From contig SBLD01000017.1 in assembly GCA_004551485.1 (NCBI GenBank), positions 29,951 to 71,453 on the forward strand: a DNA stretch of 41,503 nucleotides, read 5' to 3'. Shown here one piece after another: positions 7,609-17,048 of the stretch. The stretch is from Billgrantia azerbaijanica (GTDB lineage Bacteria > Pseudomonadota > Gammaproteobacteria > Pseudomonadales > Halomonadaceae). Under the pieces are notes generated by a model. The model saw nothing but the letters and a program-made list of their open reading frames with translations, did not search any database and was not told the DNA's origin. Every line of letters begins with the position of its first letter. The stretch's first letter is position 1. The position numbers and the translations under genes are program-made.

Positions 7609-8715
7609 ATGACAATGAACTTCCTCAATCCGGTGACGACCCAGACCTGGACCAACGGCCGCCATTTGGTGCGTTGCGTCAAGGTGATCCAGGAGACCTG
7701 GGATGTGCGTACCTTCTGCTTCATGGCCGAACAGCCGGTGCTCTTCTTCTTCAAGCCGGGACAGTTCGTGACCCTGGAGCTGGAGATCGACGGCGAGCCG
7801 ATCATGCGCTCCTACACGATCTCGAGCTCCCCCTCGGTGCCCTACAGCTTCTCGATCACCGTCAAGCGGGTGCCCGGCGGCAAGGTCTCCAACTGGCTGC
7901 ACGACCACCTCAAGGCGGGCGACGAGCTGGCTGTGCACGGCCCGGTGGGCAACTTCAACTCCATCGACTATCCGGCCGACAAGGTGCTGATGCTCTCCGG
8001 CGGCGTCGGCATCACGCCGCTGATGTCGATGACCCGCTGGTTCTTCGACACCAACGCCGCCGTGGACCTGGAGTTCGTGCACAGCGCCCGCTCCCCGGGC
8101 GACATCATCTTCCACCGCGAGCTGGAGCACATCTTCTCGCGCATCCCGGAGTTCAAGCTGCACCTGATCAGCGAGCGCAGCGATGAGCTGGGCCTGGCCT
8201 GGGCCGGCTTCCGCGGCTTGCTCACCCAGCCGATGCTGGAGCTGATGGTGCCCGACTACCTCGACCGCGAGATCTTCTGCTGCGGCCCCACTCCCTACAT
8301 GCGCGCGGTGAAGCAGATCCTCATCGCCAACGGCTACGACATGAGCCGCTACCACGAGGAGTCCTTCGGCGCGACCCCGGCGGAGGTCCAGGAGGAGGCG
8401 CTCGAGCACGCCGAGCAGGCGGAGGCCGAGGCGGAGGAGGTCGACGCCGCCGACTTGATCCGCGTCGACTTCAGCGCCACCGGCAAGAGCGTGCGCATCC
8501 AGCCGGGCGAGACGGTGCATGCCGCCGCGGCCAAGCTGGGGCTGCATATCCCCAAGGCGTGTGGCATGGGCATCTGCGGCACCTGCCGTATTCCGCTGAG
8601 TGAGGGGCAGGTCGACATGGAACACAACGGTGGCATCACCGAGGAGGACATCGCCGAGGGCTACATCCTCTCCTGCTGCAGCAAGCCGCTGGGCGACGTG
8701 GTGGTCGAGTACTGA
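7609..8715 (+). CDS. gbcB: Glycine betaine monooxygenase reductase component
   Basis: Transfers electrons from NAD(P)H through FAD and a plant-type [2Fe-2S] cluster to GbcA. Domains: FAD-binding with RSYT (67-70); NAD(P)-binding with GGVGITP (131-137) and CCGPTPYM near 224-231; an acidic linker rich in Glu and Ala (about 258-282); and a C-terminal ferredoxin domain with ligands Cys318, Cys323, Cys326 and Cys356 (C-x4-C-x2-C-x29-C). The ATG at 7609 was chosen because homology begins there; the frame stays open upstream but that part does not look like protein. A second ATG lies 6 bases on. 368 residues is typical. Confidence 0.9.
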   Translation: MTMNFLNPVTTQTWTNGRHLVRCVKVIQETWDVRTFCFMAEQPVLFFFKPGQFVTLELEIDGEPIMRSYTISSSPSVPYSFSITVKRVPGGKVSNWLHDHLKAGDELAVHGPVGNFNSIDYPADKVLMLSGGVGITPLMSMTRWFFDTNAAVDLEFVHSARSPGDIIFHRELEHIFSRIPEFKLHLISERSDELGLAWAGFRGLLTQPMLELMVPDYLDREIFCCGPTPYMRAVKQILIANGYDMSRYHEESFGATPAEVQEEALEHAEQAEAEAEEVDAADLIRVDFSATGKSVRIQPGETVHAAAAKLGLHIPKACGMGICGTCRIPLSEGQVDMEHNGGITEEDIAEGYILSCCSKPLGDVVVEY

Positions 8716-8725
8716 GCCTTTCCCG

Positions 8726-8752
8726 ACCGCCGGGGCCTTGCGCTCCGGCGGT
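8726..8752 (+). terminator. Hairpin between gbcB and gbdR
   Basis: The arms ACCGCCGG (8726-8733) and CCGGCGGT (8745-8752) are separated by an 11-base loop and followed by a C/T-rich but not T-only tail. It may be a weak terminator or attenuator that lowers gbdR expression relative to gbcB. Confidence 0.45.
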
Positions 8753-8774
8753 TGCTCTCCGACACTAGGGCTCC

Positions 8775-9845
8775 ATGCCGTCACGCTCAGAGGGCTCGCC
8801 CGCCATGACCGCTTCGTCCGAGGCGCCGCCGCTGTCGGTTGGCTTCGTCCTCTTGCACCGCTTCACCATGATGCCCTTCGCCGCCTTCGTCGACTGCCTG
8901 CGCCTGGCGGCCGACGAGGGCGACCGTTCGCGTCAGCTGCGCTGCCATTGGGTGTTCATGACCAGTGCCGGCCATGACGCCCTGTCCAGCTGCGGGGCCG
9001 CCATTACGCCCTGTTGCGCCTTCCGCGACCCCGCGGAGTTCGACTACATCGTGGTCATCGGCGGCGTCCAGAACGAACACGACGACGTGGATGACACCGC
9101 CCTGGCCTACCTGCGCCGGGCGACGACGGCCGGGGTGCCCCTGGTGGGCGTGTGCACCGGGGTTTTCGCGCTGATCCAGGCAGGGCTGATGGACGGGCGG
9201 CGCTGCTGCGTCAGCTGGTATCACCATGGCGACCTGACCCGTCGTTTCCCGGACGTCGAGCCGGTGGCGGATCGGCTGTTCATCGACGATGGCGACCTGA
9301 TCACCTGTGCCGGCGGCATCGCCTCCGCCGACCTGGCCGCCTACCTGGTGGAGCGCCACCTGGGCAAGGCCTGGGCGATGAAGAGCCTGCATATCATGCT
9401 GATCGACGAGGCTCGCCGGGGCGAGCATCCCCAGCCCCAGCCGGTGGTCTTCGACAAGGTGGCGGACCGGGTGGTGCGTCGGGCGATCGGCATCATCGAG
9501 CAGCATCTCGGCGAGGCGATCTCGGTCGACGAACTGGCCCGGCGGGTCGGCACCTCGCGGCGCAACATCGAGCGCAAGTTCCGCGACGAGCTGGGCATCG
9601 GCCCGCAGAAGTTCGCCCGCGACCTGCGCCTGCGCTATGGCCTGTGGCTGCTCCACTACACCGCCAAGAGCGTCACCGAGATCGGCGAGCGTTGCGGCTT
9701 CGCCGACACCGCCCACTTTTCCCGGCACTTCCGCGACGCCTTCGGCACCACCCCTTCGGCGGTACGCAAGACGGCCGGGGAGGGCACGGCATCGGTGGAT
9801 CCCTTCTTCCTGCATATCGAAGCCCGTCCTGCGGTGACGGGGTAG
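8775..9845 (+). CDS. gbdR: AraC-family regulator with DJ-1/PfpI-like sensor domain, GbdR-like
   Basis: Predicted transcriptional activator of glycine betaine and dimethylglycine catabolism. The N-terminal ~200 residues form a GlxA-type DJ-1/PfpI fold, with VVIGG near residue 94 and the GVCTG nucleophile-elbow-like turn near 125-129. The C-terminal ~100 residues hold a double helix-turn-helix: an ELARRVGTSRRNIERKFR helix pair and the second, conserved ERCGFADTAHFSRHFRDAFG. The family is large (GlxA-type), but the position directly after gbcB and before glyA-soxBDAG matches GbdR. The start at 8775 has AGGG five bases upstream; an ATG at 8805 is the alternative. Likely targets are the gbcA/gbcB and glyA upstream regions. 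Confidence 0.82.
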   Translation: MPSRSEGSPAMTASSEAPPLSVGFVLLHRFTMMPFAAFVDCLRLAADEGDRSRQLRCHWVFMTSAGHDALSSCGAAITPCCAFRDPAEFDYIVVIGGVQNEHDDVDDTALAYLRRATTAGVPLVGVCTGVFALIQAGLMDGRRCCVSWYHHGDLTRRFPDVEPVADRLFIDDGDLITCAGGIASADLAAYLVERHLGKAWAMKSLHIMLIDEARRGEHPQPQPVVFDKVADRVVRRAIGIIEQHLGEAISVDELARRVGTSRRNIERKFRDELGIGPQKFARDLRLRYGLWLLHYTAKSVTEIGERCGFADTAHFSRHFRDAFGTTPSAVRKTAGEGTASVDPFFLHIEARPAVTG

Positions 9846-10185
9846 GCCGCTTCTCCCGTCGATCAGGGTGGTTCGCCAGGGGCCGGCGTGACAGCGTCGG
9901 CCCTCGACGTGTCTTCGGTGAAAAATACAATCTTGGCGTAAAATAAAACCCTTTAAAAATCAGCTGGATGGATTTTTTGTCGCGAATATCGTGGCAAAGA
10001 TGTCGCATACGTTCAATTTTTTCGCCCCGGGATTGGCTATCAATGTCGGACCGGTGGAGACGGCCGGGCAGGGGGCGCTCCCCAAGCCGGTGTCCTGTCT
10101 CGTTCGAGGATGGCGGTGTCGTTTTCAGGATGCCGCGAGTTCCACTTTTTCTTAACGTTGTGAAGCCAAACCCCAGGGTGATGCC
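9846..10185 (+). promoter_or_regulatory. glyA-sox operon leader/promoter region with an AT-rich island
   Basis: This 340-bp gap has no convincing gene. Its middle (about 9918-10030) is strikingly AT-rich compared with both sides. It contains two direct copies of TGTCGC at 9978-9983 and 10001-10006, 23 bp apart, close to the two-turn spacing used by AraC-family proteins. The same hexamer occurs at the gbcA/gbcB region. I see no glycine-riboswitch core, although such switches do precede some glycine genes. Confidence 0.5.
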
Positions 10186-11490
10186 ATGAACGCCAACAAC
10201 CTTACAACTGCCGACCCCCAGATCGCCGCCGCCATCGCCGACGAAGTGGCGCGCCAGGAAGCCCACGTCGAGCTGATCGCCTCCGAGAACTATGCCAGTC
10301 CCCAGGTCATGGCGGCCCAGGGCAGCCAGCTGACCAACAAGTACGCCGAGGGCTACCCGGGCAAGCGCTATTACGGCGGCTGCGAGCACGTCGACGTGGT
10401 CGAGCAGCTGGCCATCGAGCGCGCCTGCGCCCTGTTCGGCGCCGACTACGCCAACGTCCAGCCGCACTCCGGGGCCCAGGCCAACGCCGCGGCCTTCATG
10501 GCGCTGGTCTCCCCGGGCGACACCGTGCTGGGCATGAGCCTGGCCCACGGCGGTCACCTGACCCACGGCGCGGCGCCCAACTTCTCCGGCAAGTACTACC
10601 ACGCCGTCCAGTACGGCCTGAACCCGGAGACCGGCGAGATCGACTACGACGAGGTCGAGCGCCTGGCCCGCGAGCATCAGCCCAAGCTGATCATCGCCGG
10701 CTTCTCGGCCTACTCCCGGGTCATCAACTGGCGGCGCTTCCGCGACATCGCTGACGAAGTGGGCGCCTGGCTGATGGTCGACATGGCCCACGTGGCGGGG
10801 CTGGTGGCAGCCGGCCACTATCCGAGCCCGCTGCCCCATGCGCACGTGGTGACCACCACCACCCACAAGACCCTGCGCGGTCCCCGCGGCGGCCTGATCC
10901 TCTCCGCCAGCGGCGACGAGGCGCTGTACAAGAAGCTCAACGGTGCGGTCTTCCCGGGCCAGCAGGGCGGTCCGCTGATGCATGTCATCGCCGCCAAGGC
11001 GGTGGCCTTCCGCGAGGCCATGAGCCAGGACTTCGTGCGCTACCAGGCACAGGTCATCGACAACGCCCGGGCCATGGCCACCGTCTTCGTCGAGCGCGGC
11101 TTCGAGGTGGTCTCCGGCGGTACCGACGACCACCTCTTCCTGGTCTCGCTGATCAAGCAGGGCGTGACCGGCAAGGACGCGGACGCCGCCCTGGGGCGTG
11201 CTCACATCACCGTCAACAAGAACGCCGTGCCCAACGATCCCCAGAGCCCCTTCGTGACCTCGGGGCTGCGCATCGGTACCCCGGCGGTGACCACCCGCGG
11301 CTTCGACCAGGCCGACTGCGAGGCCCTGGCGGGCTGGATCTGCGACATCCTCGATGTTCTCGCCAAGGGCGAGGAGAGTGCCGCGATTGAGGCCGAGGTG
11401 CGTGGCAAGGTGGCCGAGCTGTGCACCCGCCACCCCGTCTATGGCCAGGCCACGGCCGACGCCGAGGCGGCCGACACTTCCATCGCGTGA
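10186..11490 (+). CDS. glyA: Serine hydroxymethyltransferase
   Basis: Interconverts glycine plus 5,10-methylene-tetrahydrofolate and serine, using pyridoxal phosphate. The Schiff-base lysine is Lys228 in [16 protein letters not shown]. Other conserved parts are the N-terminal [11 protein letters not shown], the [12 protein letters not shown] loop near residues 56-67 and VDMAHVAGL near 198-206. At 434 residues it is slightly longer than the ~417-residue E. coli enzyme. It lies 50 bp before soxB. As in Pseudomonas sox operons, it probably acts as a dedicated copy that takes both products of sarcosine oxidase (glycine and methylene-THF) to serine; a second housekeeping copy is expected elsewhere. 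Confidence 0.95.
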   Translation: MNANNLTTADPQIAAAIADEVARQEAHVELIASENYASPQVMAAQGSQLTNKYAEGYPGKRYYGGCEHVDVVEQLAIERACALFGADYANVQPHSGAQANAAAFMALVSPGDTVLGMSLAHGGHLTHGAAPNFSGKYYHAVQYGLNPETGEIDYDEVERLAREHQPKLIIAGFSAYSRVINWRRFRDIADEVGAWLMVDMAHVAGLVAAGHYPSPLPHAHVVTTTTHKTLRGPRGGLILSASGDEALYKKLNGAVFPGQQGGPLMHVIAAKAVAFREAMSQDFVRYQAQVIDNARAMATVFVERGFEVVSGGTDDHLFLVSLIKQGVTGKDADAALGRAHITVNKNAVPNDPQSPFVTSGLRIGTPAVTTRGFDQADCEALAGWICDILDVLAKGEESAAIEAEVRGKVAELCTRHPVYGQATADAEAADTSIA

Positions 11491-11497
11491 GCCCGTT

Positions 11498-11520
11498 CCC
11501 CGCCGGCACCCCCGGCGGGG
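11498..11520 (+). other. Intercistronic hairpin between glyA and soxB
   Basis: The arms CCCCGCCGG (11498-11506) and CCGGCGGGG (11512-11520) enclose a 5-base loop, with no T run. A GAGGAG ribosome site for soxB follows at 11526-11531. It may protect mRNA ends or tune glyA against sox levels; it is not a convincing terminator. Confidence 0.55.
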
Positions 11521-11540
11521 CCCTTGAGGAGTAGATCCCT

Positions 11541-12791
11541 ATGCAACGTTATTCAGGCTTCGGGCTGGTCAAGCACGCGCTGAGCCACCACGAGAACTGG
11601 CAGCGTCAGTGGCGCAATCCCACGCCCAAGAAGGCGTACGACGTCATCATCGTCGGCGGCGGCGGCCATGGCCTGGCCACCGCCTACTACCTGGCCAAGG
11701 AGCACGGCATCAAGAACGTCGCCGTGATCGAGAAGGGCTGGCTGGGGGGCGGCAACACCGCCCGCAACACCACCATCGTGCGCTCCAACTACCTGTGGGA
11801 CGAGGCGGCGGCCCTCTACGAGCACTCCATGAAGCTGTGGGAGGGCCTGTCCCAGGACCTCAACTACAATGTCATGTTCTCCCAGCGGGGCGTGCTCAAC
11901 CTGGGGCATACCCTGCAGGACATGCGCGACATCCAGCGCCGGGTCAACGCCAACCGCCTGAACGGCATCGACAGCGAGGTGCTGGATACCAAGGGCGTCC
12001 AGGAACTGGTGCCGATCATGGACTGCTCGAAGAACGCCCGCTATCCGGTGCTGGGTGCCTCCTGGCAGCCGCGCGCCGGCGTGGCACGCCACGACGCCGT
12101 GGCCTGGGGCTTCGCCCGGGGTGCCGATGCCCACGGCGTGGACATCCTGCAGCAGACCGAGGTCACCGGCTTCAAGATCCGTGACGGTCGCGTCTATGGC
12201 GTCCACACCAACCGCGGCGACATCGAGGCCAAGACCATCGGCTGCGTGGCGGCCGGCAATTCCGGGGTGCTGGCGAAGATGGCCGGCATCAAGCTGCCGC
12301 TGGAGTCGCACCCGCTGCAGGCGCTGGTCTCCGAGCCGCTCAAGCCGGTGCTCGACACCGTGGTGATGTCCAACCACGTGCACGGCTACATCAGCCAGTC
12401 CGACAAGGGCGACCTGGTCATCGGCGCCGGCATCGACGGCTACAACGGCTACGGCCAGCGCGGCAGCTACCCCACCGTGGAGCACACCCTGCAGGCCATC
12501 GTCGAGATGTTCCCGATCTTCTCCCGGGTGCGCATGAACCGCCAGTGGGGCGGCATCGTCGACACCTGCCCGGACGCCTGCCCGATCCTCTCCAAGACCA
12601 AGGTCAAGGGGCTCTACTTCAACTGCGGCTGGGGCACCGGTGGTTTCAAGGCGACCCCGGGCTCGGCCCACGTGTTCGCCGCCAGCCTGGCCAAGGGCGA
12701 GATGCACCCGATCGCCGCGCCCTTCTCCATCGACCGCTTCAACACCGGAGCGCTGGTCGACGAGCACGGCGCCGCCGGCGTGGCCCACTGA
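11541..12791 (+). CDS. soxB: Heterotetrameric sarcosine oxidase, beta subunit
   Basis: Flavoprotein subunit where sarcosine is oxidised. An N-terminal dinucleotide-binding fold is visible as [10 protein letters not shown] (about 35-44). His184 in RHDAVAWG corresponds by position and context to the histidine that carries the covalent FMN in well-studied tetrameric sarcosine oxidases. The C-terminal region has the conserved [16 protein letters not shown] segment. At 416 residues it is full length. First gene of soxBDAG, read from the shared glyA transcript. Cytoplasmic. Confidence 0.95.
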   Translation: MQRYSGFGLVKHALSHHENWQRQWRNPTPKKAYDVIIVGGGGHGLATAYYLAKEHGIKNVAVIEKGWLGGGNTARNTTIVRSNYLWDEAAALYEHSMKLWEGLSQDLNYNVMFSQRGVLNLGHTLQDMRDIQRRVNANRLNGIDSEVLDTKGVQELVPIMDCSKNARYPVLGASWQPRAGVARHDAVAWGFARGADAHGVDILQQTEVTGFKIRDGRVYGVHTNRGDIEAKTIGCVAAGNSGVLAKMAGIKLPLESHPLQALVSEPLKPVLDTVVMSNHVHGYISQSDKGDLVIGAGIDGYNGYGQRGSYPTVEHTLQAIVEMFPIFSRVRMNRQWGGIVDTCPDACPILSKTKVKGLYFNCGWGTGGFKATPGSAHVFAASLAKGEMHPIAAPFSIDRFNTGALVDEHGAAGVAH

Positions 12792-12812
12792 TTTCCGCAG
12801 AGGAGAGCCGAC

Positions 12813-13163
12813 ATGTTCTATATCCATTGCCCCTACTGCGGCGAGACCCGCGAGGAAGAGGAATTCCACCCCAAGGGCCAGGCGCACATCGCCCGTCCCC
12901 TGGACCCGGACGCCTGCAGCGACGAGGAGTGGGGCGACTACCTGTTCTTCCGCGACAACCCCCGCGGCATCCACCACGAGCTGTGGGTGCACGCCGTGGG
13001 CTGCCGCAAGTTCTTCAACGTCACTCGCCACACCGTGACCTACGAGATCCTCGAGACCTACAAGATGGGCGAGCAGCCGTCGATCACCGCCGAGCACCCC
13101 GAAGGCCGGCCGACCGACGCCGTCGACCAGCAGGCATCGCTTCGTGATGGAGTCCGCGCATGA
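12813..13163 (+). CDS. soxD: Sarcosine oxidase, delta subunit (zinc-binding)
   Basis: Small structural subunit. The predicted zinc ligands are Cys6 and Cys9 (HCPYCG) with His60 and Cys64 (VHAVGCRKFF), the same pattern as characterised delta subunits. It has a good AGAGGAG ribosome site and ends in an ATGA overlap with soxA. 116 residues is slightly long; the last ~20 residues look unstructured. Confidence 0.93.
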   Translation: MFYIHCPYCGETREEEEFHPKGQAHIARPLDPDACSDEEWGDYLFFRDNPRGIHHELWVHAVGCRKFFNVTRHTVTYEILETYKMGEQPSITAEHPEGRPTDAVDQQASLRDGVRA

Positions 13164-16100
13164 GCCAGCTCAATCGTCTCCCCCAGGGCGGTCGCATCGA
13201 CCGTTCCCGCAAGCTGAGCTTCACCTTCAACGGGAAGTCCTATGAGGGGCATGCCGGGGATACCCTGGCCTCGGCCCTGCTCGCCAACGGCGTTGACATC
13301 GTCAACCGCAGCTTCAAGTACTCGCGGCCCCGCGGCATCGTCGCCGCCGGCGCCGAGGAGCCCAATGCGGTGGTCCAGCTCGGTGCCACCGAGGCCGCCC
13401 AGGTGCCCAACGTGCGCGCGACCCAGCAGGCGCTCTACGAGGGTCTCGAGGCGCGCAGCACCAACGGCTGGCCCAACGTCCAACGCGACCTGATGAGCCT
13501 GGTCGGCAAGCTGGGCGGCAAGTTCATGCCGCCGGGCTTCTACTACAAGACCTTCATGGCCCCGGCCTCGCTGTGGATGACCTACGAGAAGTACATCCGC
13601 AAGAGCGCGGGCCTGGGGCGCAGCCCCATGGAGCGCGACCCGGACATCTACGACCACCTCCACCAGCACTGCGACGTGCTGGTGATCGGCGCCGGCCCCG
13701 CTGGCCTGGCCGCGGCGCTGGCCGCGGCGCGCAGCGGCGCCCGGGTGATCCTGGCCGACGAGCAGGAGGAGATGGGCGGCTCGCTGCTCGACTCCCGCGA
13801 GCTGCTCGACGACCGGCCGGCGGAGCAATGGGTGGCCCAGGTGCTCGAGACCTTGGCCGGCATGGACAACGTGACCCTGTTGCCGCGCACCACCGCCAAC
13901 GGCTACCACGACCACAACTTCGTGACTCTGCACGAGCGCCGCACCGAGCACCTGGCCGACACCGCCCCGCGCAAGGACGGCCGCCGCCAGGTCCGGGCGC
14001 GCATGCATCGCGTGCGGGCCGGTCGCGTGGTGCTGGCCACCGGCGCCCACGAGCGTCCGCTGGTCTATGCCGGCAACGACGTGCCGGGCAACTTGCTGGC
14101 CGGCGCCGTCTCGACCTACATCCGCCGCTACGGCGTGGTGCCGGGGCAGAAGCTGGTGCTCTCCACCAGCAACGACCACGCCTATCGCGCGGCGCTGGAC
14201 TGGCACGAGGCGGGCCGCGAGGTGGTGGCCATCGCCGACGCCCGGGCCAACCCGGACGGCGAGCTGGTCGAGCGGGCCCGCGCCCGCGGCATCCGCATCA
14301 TTACCGGCAGCGCGGTGATCGAGGCCAAGGGCGAGAGCCGGGTCAGCGGCGCGCGCGTGGCGACGATCGACGCGGAGGGGTTCCGGGTCACCGGCCAGGC
14401 GGAGACGCTCGCCTGCGATACCATCGCCAGCTCCGGCGGCTACAGCCCGGTCATCCACCTGGCCTCCCACACCGGCGGTCGGCCCACCTGGCGCGACGAC
14501 CTCCTCGGCTTCGTGCCCACCTTGGTGAAGGGGGTGAGTGCCGCCGGCGGCGCCCAGGGCGTCTACGCTACCGCCGAGGTGCTGGCCGACGGCGTCGAGA
14601 CGGGCAGCCGGGCCGCGTCGGAAGCCGGCTTCGCGGCGGCCCCGGTGAGCCTTCCCCAGGTCGCCGTGCGCCGCGACGGCGCGGCCGTGGCGCTCTACCA
14701 GGTGCCCCACGAGAAGCCGACCCTGCGCGCGCCCAAGCAGTTCGTCGACCTGCAGAACGATGTCACCGCGGCGGGTATCGAGCTCGCCACCCGCGAGGGC
14801 TTTGAGTCGATCGAGCACGTCAAGCGCTACACCGCCATGGGCTTCGGCACCGACCAGGGCAAGCTCGGCAATATCAACGGCATGGCCATCGCCGCCCGCT
14901 GCCTGGGGCGGTCGATCCCCGAGGTCGGCACCACGGTGTTCCGTCCCAACTACACCCCGGTGACCTTCGGCGCCATCGTCGGTCGTCACTGCCGCGAGTT
15001 GTTCGACCCGGAGCGCTACACCGCGATGCACCAGTGGCACGTGGAGCACGGCGCCGAGTTCGAGGACGTGGGCCAGTGGAAGCGCCCCTGGTACTTCCCG
15101 AAGACCGTCAACGGCAAGACCGAGACGATGCACGAGGCGGTGGCCCGCGAGTGCCTGGCGGTGCGCGAGGCGGTGGGCATCCTCGACGCCTCGACGCTCG
15201 GCAAGATCGACATCCAGGGCCCCGACGCCCGGGAGTTCCTGGGGCGGGTCTACACCAACAAGTGGGCCAAGCTGGCACCCGGCCGCGTCCGCTACGGCCT
15301 GATGTGCAAGGACGACGGCATGGTGTTCGACGACGGCACCACCAGCTGCCTCGGCGAGAACCACTTCCTGATGACCACCACCACCGGCGGCGCCGCCACG
15401 GTGCTGGAGTGGCTGGAGATCTGGCACCAGACCGAGTGGCCGGAGCTGGAGGTCTACTTCAACTCGGTGACCGACCACTGGGCGACCATGACCATCACCG
15501 GCCCCGAGGCGCGCAAGCTGCTGGCCGAGGTCACGGACATGGACCTGGACCGCGAGTCCTTCAAGTTCATGGACTGGCGCGAGGGCGTCGTCGCCGGGGT
15601 GCCGGCGCGGGTGTTCCGCATCTCCTTCACCGGCGAGCTGGCCTTCGAGATCAACGTCCAGGCCAACTACGCCCTGCATGTCTGGGAGACGCTGTTCGCC
15701 CATGGCGAGAAGTATGGCCTGACGCCCTACGGCACCGAGACCATGCACGTGCTGCGCGCGGAGAAGGGCTTCATCATCGCCGGTCAGGACACCGACGGTT
15801 CGGTGACCCCGGAGGACCTGGGCATGCAGTGGGCGATCGGCTACGACAAGCCGTTCCCCTGGATCGGCAAGCGGGCCCTGTCGCGGCCGGACACCGCGCG
15901 CACCGACCGCAAGCAGCTGGTGGGCCTCAAGCCCAAGGATCCCAAGGTGGTGCTGGAGGAGGGGGCCCAGATCGTCTTCGACCCCCACCACGCGATCCCC
16001 ATGCCCATGGTGGGGCACGTGACCTCCAGCTACTACAGCCCGACCCTGGACAGCGGCTTCGCCCTGGCCGTGGTCAAGGGCGGTCAGCAGAAGATGGGCG

Positions 16101-16198
16101 AGACCGTCTATCTGCCCATGGCCGACGGCCAGGTCCATGAGGCCGAAATCGTCAGCCCGATCTTCGTCGACCCCAAGGGAGAGCGCCAGAATGTCTAA
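13160..16198 (+). CDS. soxA: Sarcosine oxidase, alpha subunit
   Basis: Largest subunit (1012 residues). Domains in order: an N-terminal 2Fe-2S-ferredoxin-like fold without a cluster (about 15-110, with NRSFKYSRPRGI near 49-60); an NAD/FAD-binding domain with VIGAGPAG (about 175-182) and a second nucleotide-binding part; then from about residue 600 a T-protein (aminomethyltransferase)-like domain that binds tetrahydrofolate, marked by VHPTH-type equivalents and AEKGFIIAGQDTDGSVTP near the end. The imine intermediate from SoxB is transferred to folate here, giving 5,10-methylene-THF instead of free formaldehyde. It overlaps soxD by 4 bases and soxG by 8 bases, which suggests coupled translation. 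Confidence 0.95.
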   Translation: MSQLNRLPQGGRIDRSRKLSFTFNGKSYEGHAGDTLASALLANGVDIVNRSFKYSRPRGIVAAGAEEPNAVVQLGATEAAQVPNVRATQQALYEGLEARSTNGWPNVQRDLMSLVGKLGGKFMPPGFYYKTFMAPASLWMTYEKYIRKSAGLGRSPMERDPDIYDHLHQHCDVLVIGAGPAGLAAALAAARSGARVILADEQEEMGGSLLDSRELLDDRPAEQWVAQVLETLAGMDNVTLLPRTTANGYHDHNFVTLHERRTEHLADTAPRKDGRRQVRARMHRVRAGRVVLATGAHERPLVYAGNDVPGNLLAGAVSTYIRRYGVVPGQKLVLSTSNDHAYRAALDWHEAGREVVAIADARANPDGELVERARARGIRIITGSAVIEAKGESRVSGARVATIDAEGFRVTGQAETLACDTIASSGGYSPVIHLASHTGGRPTWRDDLLGFVPTLVKGVSAAGGAQGVYATAEVLADGVETGSRAASEAGFAAAPVSLPQVAVRRDGAAVALYQVPHEKPTLRAPKQFVDLQNDVTAAGIELATREGFESIEHVKRYTAMGFGTDQGKLGNINGMAIAARCLGRSIPEVGTTVFRPNYTPVTFGAIVGRHCRELFDPERYTAMHQWHVEHGAEFEDVGQWKRPWYFPKTVNGKTETMHEAVARECLAVREAVGILDASTLGKIDIQGPDAREFLGRVYTNKWAKLAPGRVRYGLMCKDDGMVFDDGTTSCLGENHFLMTTTTGGAATVLEWLEIWHQTEWPELEVYFNSVTDHWATMTITGPEARKLLAEVTDMDLDRESFKFMDWREGVVAGVPARVFRISFTGELAFEINVQANYALHVWETLFAHGEKYGLTPYGTETMHVLRAEKGFIIAGQDTDGSVTPEDLGMQWAIGYDKPFPWIGKRALSRPDTARTDRKQLVGLKPKDPKVVLEEGAQIVFDPHHAIPMPMVGHVTSSYYSPTLDSGFALAVVKGGQQKMGETVYLPMADGQVHEAEIVSPIFVDPKGERQNV

Positions 16199-16841
16199 CA
16201 CCGCTGCCGAGAAGGTCAGGACCTTCGATACCCGCACCCAGGCCAAGATCGCGGTGGAATCGCCGCTCGCCTACTCCTACCGTCGTTCGGGAGCGCCGGC
16301 TCCTACCGCCAAGAGCCGGGTGGTGCTGCGCGAGCGGCCCTTCCTGGGGCACCTGGTGCTGCGCGGCGGCGCCATCGTCCTCGACGAGGCGGTCCGCGAG
16401 GTGCTTGGCGTCTCGCTGCCCGGTGAGCCCCAGGGCCTGGTCCAGGACGCCGAGGGCGTGCGCAGCGTCCAGTGGCTCTCGCCCGACGAGTGGCTCCTCA
16501 TCGTGCCCGGTGGCGAGGAGTTCGAGCTGGAGAACCGGCTGCGCGCGGCCCTGGACGACGCCCACTTCGCGATCAGCAACGTCAGCGGGGGGCAGACCCT
16601 GGTCGAGCTCGAGGGCGAGGCGGCCCGCGAGCTGCTGATGAAATCGGTGATCTACGATGTGCACCCGAGCCACTTCCCGGTGGGCAAGGGCGTCACCACC
16701 GTCTTCGCCAAGGCCACGGTGATCCTGCGCCGCCCTGCGGAGGAGCGCTGGGAGCTGGTGGTGCGCCGCAGCTTTGCCGACTACACCTATCGCTGGCTGC
16801 TCGATGCCGGCGAGGAGTACGCCATCGGCGTGGCGCGCTGA
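16191..16841 (+). CDS. soxG: Sarcosine oxidase, gamma subunit
   Basis: A T-protein-related subunit that packs against SoxA. 216 residues, with the family features VQWLSPDEWLLI and NVSGGQTLVELEG. The ATG at 16191 overlaps the soxA stop (ATGTCTAA) and begins the protein-like sequence, so the longer open frame from 16137 was not used. Last gene of the operon: the purU gene that follows soxG in Pseudomonas is absent. That fits with a formate dehydrogenase cluster nearby but no formyl-THF hydrolase in the window. Confidence 0.92.
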   Translation: MSNTAAEKVRTFDTRTQAKIAVESPLAYSYRRSGAPAPTAKSRVVLRERPFLGHLVLRGGAIVLDEAVREVLGVSLPGEPQGLVQDAEGVRSVQWLSPDEWLLIVPGGEEFELENRLRAALDDAHFAISNVSGGQTLVELEGEAARELLMKSVIYDVHPSHFPVGKGVTTVFAKATVILRRPAEERWELVVRRSFADYTYRWLLDAGEEYAIGVAR

Positions 16842-16873
16842 CGTCGGCTCGGCAGATACACCGCAGCAAGATG

Positions 16874-16900
16874 ACGGCCGGGGATCTCCCCGGCCGTTTT
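16874..16900 (+). terminator. Terminator of the glyA-soxBDAG operon
   Basis: A 10-bp perfect stem, ACGGCCGGGG (16874-16883) with CCCCGGCCGT (16888-16897), a 4-base loop, then TTTTC. A classic rho-independent terminator 33 bp after soxG. Confidence 0.9.
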
Positions 16901-16966
16901 CTTGTGGGCAGCGACTCAGAAGCAAAATCTGCCGATGGGAATGAGAACATTTCCTTTGTTGTTGTA

Positions 16967-16985
16967 AGTGATAAACTTTATCATA
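16967..16985. promoter_or_regulatory. Candidate Fur box upstream of the FhuA-like receptor
   Basis: Contains the perfect 7-1-7 inverted repeat TGATAAACTTTATCA (16969-16983). By my count the 19-mer matches the Fur consensus halves at 14 of 18 positions, the best of the five candidates in this window. It lies about 65 bp before the receptor start, as expected for iron repression. Confidence 0.75.
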
Positions 16986-17048
16986 TCTCTGGCTTCTGCT
17001 TGGCGCCATTCAGTTAGAACGCTTCAGCTCCCGTCAGAGATACACATC

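Noticed and set aside
9846-10185. Glycine riboswitch before glyA
   Set aside because: I could not find the conserved core or paired helices; the region is better explained by regulator sites.
9968-10189. 73-codon open frame in the glyA leader
   Set aside because: No ribosome site, odd composition and overlap with the glyA start; no family resemblance.
13058-16246. 1062-codon open frame opposite soxA
   Set aside because: Same reason: a shadow of a GC-rich gene, no recognisable domain, no ribosome site.
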